This document shows, piece by piece, positions 7,103-14,409 of a stretch of 15,709 nucleotides of DNA. The notes beneath the pieces are model-generated. The model had not been told where the DNA came from and did no database searches. It was given only the letters and a program-made list of their open reading frames with translations. Source of the stretch: DASUBN01 sp036263155. GTDB taxonomy: Bacteria > Pseudomonadota > Gammaproteobacteria > Natronospirales > REEB76. Position numbers and translations under genes: made by a program. The stretch spans positions 1 through 15,709 of the forward strand of contig DATAHN010000058.1 of NCBI GenBank assembly GCA_036263155.1, read 5' to 3'. The stretch's first letter is position 1. Every line of letters starts with the position of its first letter.

Positions 7103-9973
7103 ATGTCGAAGCAGAATCTCGTCAGCAAAGCAGTCCGATTCGCACTGGTCTGCGGCGCCGCCACCGGCTTCGCCGGCAAGGCCTTCGCCGCCGACGATAC
7201 CGCCGCCACCACCACTGCCGCCACCGACGCCAACACGGCGCAGCTCGGCAAGATCGAGGTGACCGGCACCAAGATCAAGCGCACTGACGTCGAGCAGGCG
7301 CAGCCGGTGAACATCATCACCCAGCAGCAGATCAAGGCCACCGGCATCACCACCATCGGCCAGCTGATCCAGAAGCTGCCCTCGAGCGGCGCCGCGCTGA
7401 ACACCCTGGCGAACTTCGGCGGCAACTTCCAGTTCACGGGCGGCGGCGAGAGCAACGTCGACCTGCGCAACCTCGGCGCCAGCCGCGTGCTGGTGCTGGT
7501 CAACGGCAAGCGCTGGGCCACCTCCCTGGTGGGCACCGTGGACCTCAACACCGTGCCGACCTCGATCATCGACCACGTGGAAGTGCTGCAGGACGGCGCC
7601 TCTGCGATCTACGGCTCCGATGCCATCGCCGGCGTGGTCAACATCGTGACCGTCAAGGACTACAACTCCCGCGAGGCCAATGCCTACCTCGGCATCTACA
7701 ACGGCGACGGCCACTACGACGGCCGCACCCAGGCCTACGACTTCACCATGGGCGGCAGCAACGACAAGAGCGGCCTGGTGTTCAACGTGTCCTACACGAA
7801 CCAGGAAGCGATCCCGTCCGCGCACCGCAACATCTCCAAGGAGCCGGTGGTGGGCGCCGGCGCCGCGTCCGGCAGCTCGGCCATCCCGAACGGCCGCTTC
7901 GTGATCATCGCGCCGGGCACCAGCAACGGCAACGACCCGGGCAACGTGGTGGATCCGACCACCGGCCTCACCCAGGCGCAGTGCCCGACCACCAACCTCG
8001 GCACCAGCACGGCCCCGAACTACCAGCCGTTCTGCAACCTGACGCTGATCCACGGCGTCTCGGGCAAGCCTTCGCTGAGCGACTTCCGTCCGTTCATCAG
8101 CGGCGGCCCGACCAGCGACCGCTTCAACTACGCGCCCTATAACTTCGTGCTGACGCCGGAAGAGCGCTACAGCACCTATTTCCAGGGCTACACCGACCTC
8201 GCGGACAACCTGACCTTCAAGGCTGACATGATGTACAGCCACCGCGACTCGCGCCAGCAGGCCGCTCCGGAACCGCTGTTCTTCGCCTCGAGCTCGATCG
8301 CGATCGACATCCCGGCGAACCAGGCGTACAACCCGTTCGGCTTCGACCTCAACACCGACACCAACCTGGGCCTGCTGGGCCGCCGCATGCTGGAGACGGG
8401 CAACCGCCTCTACCACGAGAAGGGCGACATGTTCCGCTTCAGCGGCGGGTTCAACGGCTACTTCAACATGGGTGGCGGCGAGTGGGACTGGGACCTCGGC
8501 TACATCTTCTCGAAGGAGTCCGAGATCGACACCAACCAGGGCCACTTCGACGTGAGCCACCTGCGCCTCGCGCTGGGTGACCCGGCGACCTGCGCGGCCA
8601 CCATCGGCTGCGTGCCCCTGAACCTGTTCGGCGGCCAGGGCGGCATCACCCAGTCCATGCTGGACTACGTGAGCTACACCACCCAGAACCAGTTCGAGAA
8701 CAACGAGCGCATCTACAACGCGGATATCAGCAACGGCAGCCTGTTCGAGATGCCGGGCGGTTCCGCGGGCTTGGCGGTCGGCGTGGAGAGCCTCGAGCAC
8801 GACGGCTTCTTCAACCCGGACTCGGTGGCGCAGAACGGCTACGACAGCTTCAACCCGGGCCGGCCGGTGGCGGCCACCTCGGGCCGCACCAGCGAGCGCT
8901 CGTTGTACACGGAGCTGGACCTGCCGCTGGTGAGCGACGTGAGCGGCATCAAGCTGCTGGACCTCGACCTCGCCGGCCGTCACACCAACTACGACACCTT
9001 CGGCAGCAACAACACCTATCGCTGGGGCCTCAAGTACCAGCCGAACGGTGACTGGCTGATCCGTACCAGCTGGTCGCAGGGCTTCCGCGCGCCCAGCATC
9101 AACGACCTGTTCTCGGGCAACACCAACCTGTCGGCCAACATCACCGACCCGTGCAGCGGGCCGGTGTCGGGCCGTCCGGCGAGCTGCGTCGGCGTGCCGG
9201 CCAGCTACGTGCAGCCGAACGCGCAGATCAACACCCTGGAAGGCGGCAACCCGAACCTGCAGCCGGAGACCTCCGTCTCCCGCACCCTCGGGTTCGTGTA
9301 CAGCCCCGAGGGCCTGACCGGGTTCAACCTGTCGATGGACTACTACAAGATCGACGTTAACGACACCATCAACCCGATCAGCGGCCAGGCGATCTTCGAC
9401 GGCTGCTACTTCGGCGGCGACCAGAGCCTGTGCAACCGCATCATCCGTACCTCCTTCGGCACGGTGAAGACGGTGCAGGACTCGGTCACCAACGTGGGCA
9501 CCACCTCCACCTCGGGCATCGACGTGGCGGTGAACTACGCGTTCCCGAGCACCGGCATCGGCGACTTCAAGCTGAGCATCGACGAGACCCACATCAAGTC
9601 CTACGACCTGAACGGTCTCGAGCTGGCGGGCTTCGAGCGCGGCGGCACGGTGTTCCCCTTCGGTGTCCCGAAGGACAAGCTGCGTGCCAGCCTGGACTGG
9701 AGCGCCGGTGCCTGGAGCGCCCAGTACGGTCTGCGGGTGATCGGCCACATGACCGAGGTGCCGACCAACAACCACATCGGCACCACCGTGTACCACGACG
9801 TGCAGGTGGCCTATGGGGTGGACTCGATCGGCACCACCTTCACCTTCGGCGTGCGCAACCTGTGGGCGAAGGAGCCGCCGCTGTCCACGGTACAGGAGCT
9901 CAACAGCTTCGACCCGACGCTGTACGACGTGCCGGGCCGTTTCCTGTACGTGCGTGCGGGCGTGAAGTTCTAA
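7103..9973 (+). CDS. TonB-dependent outer-membrane receptor
   Basis: Energised outer-membrane transporter with an N-terminal plug and C-terminal 22-strand barrel; the ligand is unknown. Seen: 956 aa. Signal peptide 1-29 (cleavage after AFA), an Ala/Thr-rich linker, then a possible TonB box near LGKIEVTGT (48-56). The plug spans about 63-185 and includes PVNIITQQQI, NVDLRNLGASRVLVLVNGKR and VEVLQDGASAIYGSDAIAGVVNI. Barrel landmarks are SWSQGFRAPSINDLF (656-670) and GGNPNLQPETS (714-724), ending in LYVRAGVKF with the terminal Phe expected for Bam insertion. Cysteines occur in close pairs (294/311, 497/503, 684/695, 768/777), probably disulfides in outer loops. The start is fixed by GAGGAG seven bases upstream and by the signal peptide. 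It is the only receptor among three sulfotransferase genes and is followed by a strong terminator, so it is probably transcribed alone. Confidence 0.96.
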   Translation: MSKQNLVSKAVRFALVCGAATGFAGKAFAADDTAATTTAATDANTAQLGKIEVTGTKIKRTDVEQAQPVNIITQQQIKATGITTIGQLIQKLPSSGAALNTLANFGGNFQFTGGGESNVDLRNLGASRVLVLVNGKRWATSLVGTVDLNTVPTSIIDHVEVLQDGASAIYGSDAIAGVVNIVTVKDYNSREANAYLGIYNGDGHYDGRTQAYDFTMGGSNDKSGLVFNVSYTNQEAIPSAHRNISKEPVVGAGAASGSSAIPNGRFVIIAPGTSNGNDPGNVVDPTTGLTQAQCPTTNLGTSTAPNYQPFCNLTLIHGVSGKPSLSDFRPFISGGPTSDRFNYAPYNFVLTPEERYSTYFQGYTDLADNLTFKADMMYSHRDSRQQAAPEPLFFASSSIAIDIPANQAYNPFGFDLNTDTNLGLLGRRMLETGNRLYHEKGDMFRFSGGFNGYFNMGGGEWDWDLGYIFSKESEIDTNQGHFDVSHLRLALGDPATCAATIGCVPLNLFGGQGGITQSMLDYVSYTTQNQFENNERIYNADISNGSLFEMPGGSAGLAVGVESLEHDGFFNPDSVAQNGYDSFNPGRPVAATSGRTSERSLYTELDLPLVSDVSGIKLLDLDLAGRHTNYDTFGSNNTYRWGLKYQPNGDWLIRTSWSQGFRAPSINDLFSGNTNLSANITDPCSGPVSGRPASCVGVPASYVQPNAQINTLEGGNPNLQPETSVSRTLGFVYSPEGLTGFNLSMDYYKIDVNDTINPISGQAIFDGCYFGGDQSLCNRIIRTSFGTVKTVQDSVTNVGTTSTSGIDVAVNYAFPSTGIGDFKLSIDETHIKSYDLNGLELAGFERGGTVFPFGVPKDKLRASLDWSAGAWSAQYGLRVIGHMTEVPTNNHIGTTVYHDVQVAYGVDSIGTTFTFGVRNLWAKEPPLSTVQELNSFDPTLYDVPGRFLYVRAGVKF

Positions 9974-10006
9974 GCTTCAGACAACAAAGAATAGTGGGGT
10001 AGCTTG

Positions 10007-10040
10007 AACCCCGCGGTCCGCAAGGCCCGCGGGGTTTTTT
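10007..10040 (+). terminator. Rho-independent terminator of the TonB-dependent receptor gene
   Basis: Perfect 10-bp stem AACCCCGCGG/CCGCGGGGTT around a 10-base loop, followed at once by six T (10035-10040), then C and TTT. It begins 34 bases after the receptor stop. The other side has no T-run, so it does not serve the convergent ST3 gene. Confidence 0.9.
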
Positions 10041-10252
10041 CTTTGACGTACAGGGACGTACTAATGCCGCGGGAGGCAGGATGCCGGTAGCGGCGAACAA
10101 CAGGGCATGCTGCATGCAGCGTGCGCCCAACAGGGGCTAGAAGCGAAGCTTCGAGCGGGCGTACAGGATGTACGCCCTGGACCGGAAGCGAAGCAGGAGC
10201 GCAGCTTCCGGGTTGGGCTGGAAGGCATACCAGGGACGGTTAGAAGACGGCT
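10041..10252. repeat. Intergenic cluster of REP-like hairpins between the receptor and ST3
   Basis: No gene is supported in these 212 bases, but they are full of symmetry. Direct repeat GACGTAC (10045-10051, 10055-10061). Imperfect hairpin built on GCTGCATGCAGC (10103-10127). Palindrome CGAAGCTTCG (10144-10153). Perfect hairpin GGGCGTACA-GGA-TGTACGCCC (10157-10177). Hairpin CCGGAAGC/GCTTCCGG with a 14-base loop (10182-10211). GAAGCGAAGC occurs twice (10140-10149, 10185-10194). GTACAGG(G)AYGTAC also occurs in two versions (10048-10061, 10161-10173). The pattern resembles repetitive extragenic palindromes, which may also stabilise or end the convergent ST3 transcript. Membership of a genomic repeat family is inference. 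Confidence 0.6.
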
Positions 10253-11860
10253 TTAACGATACCCGAACTTTTCCACAAACGGCTCCAACACCGGCAGCAC
10301 GGGTGCCAGCTGCGTCTCGTATCTCCTCCAGCGTTCCTTCGACCGCGTATAGATAGGCTGCGCCACCTGGGAATAGCTCGGCGTGTTGATGCGTTTCTTC
10401 TTCGCGGTCTCCTGGAAATCCAGCACCTTCGGCTCCCAGGCGAGCCCCAGGAACGCCAGCAGCCGGCGCGCCTCGGCTTCCGTGTCCGCCACCACGTCCT
10501 CGTAGCGGATGCGGTGAGCCGCCTCCGGCAACCGCTCCAGCGCCGCGCGCCCCACGCCCATCACTGCCGCGTAGTAGCGCGCCGTCTCCTCCAGGGAGAG
10601 GAAGTGGCGCATGGCCTCGTTGAGACCGAAGGTCTGCATGAAGCAGGACAGCACCGCATCACGCGGGTCGCGCAGGGCGAAGATGAAGCGGGCCGAAGGG
10701 AACAGCCGCCGGATCAGCGGCATGAACACGCTGTTGAGCGGCAGCTTGTCCACGAACAGCGCGCCAGCGGGCCGCTGCGGCATGAACTCCGCCACCCGCT
10801 GCCAGTAAGCGCGACGCCGCGCGGCGAGGCCGCGGGCATCCAGCTTGAGGAACGCCTGCAGGCCCTCATCGCTGAGCGCGTGCTCGTGCAGCACGTCCTG
10901 CAGCGTGTCCTGCTCCTCCAGCACCGCGATTCCGGGATGGCCCGAGAGGATCTGGTCCAGCAGCGTGGTACCGGAGCGCGGGAAACCCACCAGGAACACC
11001 GGCGCCCCACCCTCGTCTGCGGGGCCGGGAGCGAGCAGCGCCTCGGCATGGCGCGCCATGCGCGCCGCGGCGGCGAAACCGTAGGCGCCTTCCGGCTGGG
11101 GTGGCTGCATCGCCTGCAGGGCCTGCTTCGCCGCCAGGAACTGGGGCCAGGCCTCTGCCGGTCGCTGCAGGCGGTCGTAAACCGCTCCCAGGCGTCCGGC
11201 GGCGAGCGCACGGTTGCGGGATGTGAGCTTGGGATCCTGCAGCAGCCGCTCCAGGCGCGCGGCCGCCTCTGCTTCGCGGCCGGCGCGGAAATCCAGCTGC
11301 GCCTGGGTGAGGTTACCCACCGGGTCGGCAGGGTCGGCTACCAGCGCCTCGCCGCTCCAACGCGCCGCCTCCTCCAGCACATTTCGCTGCTCCAGCAGCG
11401 AAGCCAGGGCTCCCGCCGCCGCGGCGTACCGTGGCATGCGACGCAGGGTCTCGCGGTAGGCATGCTCGGCGCCGGTGAGATCGCCCAGGTTCTCGCTCAG
11501 CACCGCCAGGTTGAACTGCGCTTCCGCGTCGGCGGGATCCAGCAGCGTCAGGCGCGTGAACGCGGTGAGCGCGCCGCCCGCGTCCCCCGCCTCCGCCGCC
11601 ACCACGCCGAGGTTGCGCAGGAGCTGCGGATCGCCGGGCTTCAAACCCGCGGCATGATGCAAGAGCCGCAACGCGTTGCCGGCATCGCCCCCCTGGAACA
11701 GGCATAGCGCCAGGAGGTGCAGCGCGTCCGGTGTCTCCGGCGCGGACTGCAGCACCTGCTGGCAGGCCGTGGCGGCGCGCTGCAGCTCACCGCGCCCGAA
11801 GGCGGCGGCGGCTTCACCCAACAGGCGGTGGATCTCCGCCGTCGGCAGGTGCCCGGTCAT
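10253..11860 (-). CDS. TPR-sulfotransferase fusion protein (ST3)
   Basis: Third predicted PAPS-dependent sulfotransferase with an N-terminal TPR array; cytoplasmic, substrate unknown. Seen: 535 aa. TPR repeats occupy about 10-245 (GELQRAATACQQVLQSAPETP, GDAGNALRLLHHAAGLKPGDP, GDLTGAEHAYRETLRRMPRY). The catalytic domain begins near 286 with VFLVGFPRSGTTLLDQIL (PRSGTTL 294-300). It continues with VLEEQD (E315-E316), VDKLPLN (370-376), LRDPRDAVLSCF (396-407) and RYEDVV (452-457). The tail has PSYSQVAQPIY and RWRRY and ends FGYR, like the FGYEA end of ST2. It points toward the receptor, ending 279 bases past the receptor stop across a hairpin-rich gap, and diverges from rlmM with only 60 bases between starts. 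No signal peptide. The start ATG 11860 has GGAA about nine bases upstream. Confidence 0.88.
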   Translation of the reverse strand: MTGHLPTAEIHRLLGEAAAAFGRGELQRAATACQQVLQSAPETPDALHLLALCLFQGGDAGNALRLLHHAAGLKPGDPQLLRNLGVVAAEAGDAGGALTAFTRLTLLDPADAEAQFNLAVLSENLGDLTGAEHAYRETLRRMPRYAAAAGALASLLEQRNVLEEAARWSGEALVADPADPVGNLTQAQLDFRAGREAEAAARLERLLQDPKLTSRNRALAAGRLGAVYDRLQRPAEAWPQFLAAKQALQAMQPPQPEGAYGFAAAARMARHAEALLAPGPADEGGAPVFLVGFPRSGTTLLDQILSGHPGIAVLEEQDTLQDVLHEHALSDEGLQAFLKLDARGLAARRRAYWQRVAEFMPQRPAGALFVDKLPLNSVFMPLIRRLFPSARFIFALRDPRDAVLSCFMQTFGLNEAMRHFLSLEETARYYAAVMGVGRAALERLPEAAHRIRYEDVVADTEAEARRLLAFLGLAWEPKVLDFQETAKKKRINTPSYSQVAQPIYTRSKERWRRYETQLAPVLPVLEPFVEKFGYR

Positions 11861-11929
11861 CTGTGCGTTCCGTGGATGGGTTCGGCCGCTATCTTACCCC
11901 GCGCCCAAGCGCATGCTTAAATGCATGCC
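11861..11929. promoter_or_regulatory. Short divergent region between ST3 and rlmM
   Basis: Weak -10-like sequences are seen for both directions: TATCTT (11890-11895) for rlmM, and TAAGAT on the opposite strand over the same bases for ST3. Two GCATGC palindromes six bases apart (11911-11916, 11923-11928) surround the first possible rlmM ATG. No Shine-Dalgarno sequence precedes either rlmM start candidate, so a short leader or weak initiation is possible. Confidence 0.3.
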
Positions 11930-12922
11930 ATGGCTGAGACCTGGATCCTGCAATGCCGTCCCGGCTTCGAGGCAGAGTGCGCCCTCGAGGTTGCGGGCAT
12001 GCCGGTGGGCGAAGGCGTCGTCAGTGCGGCGACGGCGCGTCCGCTCATCGAGCGGGTGTTCGCGCGCCAGGCCTTCCGGCAGGTGGCGCATGTCACGGAC
12101 CTGCCCGCGGGCGACCGCATCAATCCCATCCTGGAGGCGCTCACCGCCCACCCGGGCCCGGTGAGCGCCATCCTGCTGGAGAACCCGGATACCAATGCCG
12201 GCAAGGAACTCGCGGGCTTCATCAAGCGTTTCACGCCGCCTCTCACCTCGGCGCTGGCGAAACGCGGCCTGCCGGTGTTCAAGAAGGCGGGACGGCGCCT
12301 GCATCTGCTGTTCACGGACTCGAAAGAGGTGCGCGTGGGCTTCTCCAGCGGCGGCGAAGGCAGCCCCCAAGCCAACGGCATCCTGCGCCTGAAGCTGCCG
12401 CGGGAAGCGCCGAGCCGCTCCACGCTGAAGCTGGAGGAAGCCTTGCTCACCTTCCTGGACGAGCGGGAGCGCGAGGAGCAGCTCAGGCCTGGGCTCAGGG
12501 CGGTGGACCTCGGCGCCGCTCCGGGCGGCTGGACCTGGCAGATGGTGCGCCACCATATCCGCGTGACGGCGGTGGACAACGGCGCCATGCAGCAGGAGCT
12601 CATGGATTCGGGGTTGGTGGAGCACCGGCGCGAAGATGGCTTCCGCTTCCGTCCGACGAAGCCCGTGGACTGGCTGCTCTGTGACATGGTGGAGCAGCCG
12701 CAGCGCATCGCCGCGCTGATGGGCGACTGGCTCACGCGCGGCGACTGCCGGCGCGCGCTGTTCAACCTCAAGCTCCCCATGAAGCGGCGCTACGAGTCCG
12801 TCGCCGCGTGCCTGGACGGGCTGCGGGAGCGGTTGGATGACGCAGGGGCCGGATACCGGCTCTTCTGCAAGCAGCTCTATCATGACCGCGAGGAGGTCAC
12901 GGCCTATATAGGCCTGGCCTAG
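11930..12922 (+). CDS. rlmM: 23S rRNA (cytidine-2498-2'-O)-methyltransferase RlmM
   Basis: Transfers a methyl group from S-adenosylmethionine to the 2'-hydroxyl of C2498 in 23S rRNA. Seen: 330 aa aligning to E. coli RlmM. An N-terminal RNA-binding part opens with LQCRPGFEAEC. APSRSTLKLEEA carries K167, and the SAM motif VDLGAAPGGWTW lies at about 192-203. VDNGAM, REDGFRFRPT and LLCDMVEQP (D252) follow, then FNLKLPMKRRY (K281) and QLYHDREEVT (E322). The K-D-K-E set of 2'-O-methyltransferases is therefore complete. It is shorter than the 366-aa E. coli enzyme: about 20 residues are missing from the N-terminal domain before IERVFARQ, and about 12 from the C-terminus. Start: ATG 11930 best matches the E. 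coli N-terminus; ATG 11921 would add MHA. Neither has a visible ribosome-binding site. pepQ follows after 43 bases. Confidence 0.95.
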   Translation: MAETWILQCRPGFEAECALEVAGMPVGEGVVSAATARPLIERVFARQAFRQVAHVTDLPAGDRINPILEALTAHPGPVSAILLENPDTNAGKELAGFIKRFTPPLTSALAKRGLPVFKKAGRRLHLLFTDSKEVRVGFSSGGEGSPQANGILRLKLPREAPSRSTLKLEEALLTFLDEREREEQLRPGLRAVDLGAAPGGWTWQMVRHHIRVTAVDNGAMQQELMDSGLVEHRREDGFRFRPTKPVDWLLCDMVEQPQRIAALMGDWLTRGDCRRALFNLKLPMKRRYESVAACLDGLRERLDDAGAGYRLFCKQLYHDREEVTAYIGLA

Positions 12923-12925
12923 GCC
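12901..12925. repeat. Two adjacent palindromes across the rlmM stop codon
   Basis: GGCCTATATAGGCC (12901-12914) and GGCCTAGGCC (12916-12925) are both perfect palindromes, separated by one base, and the rlmM TAG lies in the second. No T-run follows. A TACAAT (12930-12935) just downstream could be the -10 of a pepQ promoter, though no good -35 is seen. The palindromes may simply reflect the codons for Ala-Tyr-Ile-Gly-Leu-Ala. Confidence 0.35.
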
Positions 12926-12965
12926 GGGCTACAATGGCCGCCTCTTCCTACCGGCGGATGGCCCC

Positions 12966-14291
12966 ATGAGCGACGTCCTGGCACGCGACTACCCGGCCCA
13001 CCTCGCGGCGGTGCGCAAGCACTTCGACGCGGCCCTGCAGGCCTCGGGCTTCGAGCAGGCGGTGGTGTACGCGGGCGCGCTGCACATGCAGTTCCTGGAC
13101 GACTCGCCTTACCCCTTCAAGGTCAACCCGCAGTTCAAGTGGTGGCTGCCGCTCACGGAGGCCCACGACTCCTTCGTGGTGTACACGCCGGGCAAGAAGC
13201 CCGTGCTGCTGTACTACCAACCGGACGATTACTGGCACGTCCCGCCGGCGCCGCCGTCCGGCTACTGGGTGGAGCACTTCGACGTCCGCATCCTCAAGCA
13301 CGCGGAGGAGGCGCGCCGTGAGCTGCCGGCGTCCACCCGCCGCGCCTTCATCGGGGAGTGGCGCGAGGAGTTCGCGGCCTGGGGCTTCCAGGGCGTGAAC
13401 CCGGAGCCGCTGCTGAACCCGCTGCACTACGTGCGCGCTGCCAAGACCCCCTACGAGCTCGAATGCATGCGCCGCGCCAGCGCCTCGGCGGTGCGCGGGC
13501 ACCTCGCCGCCGAACGCGCGTTCCGCGCGGGCGCCTCGGAGTTCGAGATCCACGAGGCCTTCGTGGCCGGCTCCGGCCAGTCCGACGACGCCCAGGCTTA
13601 CCATGCGATCGTCGCGCTGAACAAACACGCCGCCACGCTGCACTACCAGCACTGGCAGCACGTCAAGCCGCCGCACCACCATTCCTTCCTCATCGATGCC
13701 GGCACCCAGTACCACGGCTACGCCTCGGACGTGACGCGCACCTATTCGGCGCAGCAGGATGAGTTCCAGGCGCTCATCGATGCCATGGACCGCGAGCAGC
13801 AGGCGATGTGCGCGAAGGTGAAGCCGGGGCTCGATTTCCGCGCCCTGCATCTGGAGTGCCACCACGCCGTGGGCCGCATCCTGGAGCAGACCGCGCTGGT
13901 GAAGCTGCCGGCGGAGGCGATCGTGGAGTCCGGCATCAGCCGCAGCTTCCTGCCCCACGGTCTCGGCCACCTGCTCGGCCTGCAGGTCCATGACGTCGGC
14001 GGCTTCATGGCCGGCCCTACCGGCGGCACGCTGCCCAAGCCCGAGGGCCATGCCTACCTGCGCACCACCCGCACCCTGGAAGAGGGCTTCGTGGTCACCA
14101 TCGAGCCCGGCCTCTACTTCATCGACTCTCTGCTCGCCCAGCTCAAGGCCGGCGACCAGGGCCGTTTCGTGGACTGGGAAAAGCTCGAACCCCTGCGCAG
14201 GTTCGGCGGCATCCGCATCGAGGATAACGTGGTGGCGAAGGCGGCCGGTCCGGAGAATCTCACGCGAGACGCCTTCAAGGCGGCAGCCTGA
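12966..14291 (+). CDS. pepQ: Xaa-Pro dipeptidase (prolidase), family M24B
   Basis: Cytoplasmic dimetal hydrolase that splits dipeptides ending in proline. Seen: 441 aa, close to the 443 aa of E. coli PepQ and collinear with it. The N-terminal domain (about 1-155) includes HMQFLDDSPYPFKVNPQFKW and the YYQPDDYWH segment typical of PepQ. The pita-bread domain carries the five metal ligands D244 (FLIDAG), D255 (YASDVTRTY), H335 (PHGLGHLLG), E380 (VTIEPGLYF) and E419 (RIEDN). HHHSFLIDAG and VHDVGG are further family landmarks. It is 43 bases downstream of rlmM and in the same direction, possibly with its own TACAAT -10. It precedes a secreted S10 carboxypeptidase. GGCGGA about eight bases before the ATG can serve as ribosome-binding site. 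Confidence 0.96.
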   Translation: MSDVLARDYPAHLAAVRKHFDAALQASGFEQAVVYAGALHMQFLDDSPYPFKVNPQFKWWLPLTEAHDSFVVYTPGKKPVLLYYQPDDYWHVPPAPPSGYWVEHFDVRILKHAEEARRELPASTRRAFIGEWREEFAAWGFQGVNPEPLLNPLHYVRAAKTPYELECMRRASASAVRGHLAAERAFRAGASEFEIHEAFVAGSGQSDDAQAYHAIVALNKHAATLHYQHWQHVKPPHHHSFLIDAGTQYHGYASDVTRTYSAQQDEFQALIDAMDREQQAMCAKVKPGLDFRALHLECHHAVGRILEQTALVKLPAEAIVESGISRSFLPHGLGHLLGLQVHDVGGFMAGPTGGTLPKPEGHAYLRTTRTLEEGFVVTIEPGLYFIDSLLAQLKAGDQGRFVDWEKLEPLRRFGGIRIEDNVVAKAAGPENLTRDAFKAAA

Positions 14292-14409
14292 ACAAAAACC
14301 CGGCACCGCCCGGAACACGGGCGCGGTTGGGAGGTCTTAACAAGTCTGGATATGGCCTATCCAGACCGGGCAAGGTACCCTCCCGGTTCCTTCGAACCAG
14401 GAGTGCTCC
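14292..14409 (+). promoter_or_regulatory. Hairpin-rich leader before the S10 carboxypeptidase gene
   Basis: Three stem-loops are visible between pepQ and the next start. CGCCCG-GAACA-CGGGCG (14307-14323) is followed by no clear T-run, so it is a weak terminator candidate at best. GTCTGGATA-TGGCC-TATCCAGAC (14344-14366) has perfect 9-bp arms. GGTTC-CTTC-GAACC (14385-14398) sits directly against the Shine-Dalgarno AGGAG (14399-14403). They could form a structured leader or an operator. No convincing promoter hexamers were found. Confidence 0.4.

Noticed and set aside
7016..9796. A 926-codon open frame antisense to the receptor gene
   Set aside because: Its composition is Val/Ala/Arg/His/Gly-rich with no domain, which is expected opposite a GC-rich gene with strong third-position C/G bias. 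The plus strand encodes an unmistakable TonB-dependent receptor.
10045..10211. CRISPR array
   Set aside because: Repeats are short, unequal and unevenly spaced, with no spacers of constant length.
10168..10356. A 62-codon plus-strand frame in the hairpin-rich gap
   Set aside because: It starts inside a perfect hairpin, runs antisense into the end of ST3 and shows no recognisable motif.
12948..14318. A 456-codon open frame antisense to pepQ
   Set aside because: Low-complexity Arg/Val/Gly/Leu composition without motifs; pepQ has all metal ligands on the plus strand.
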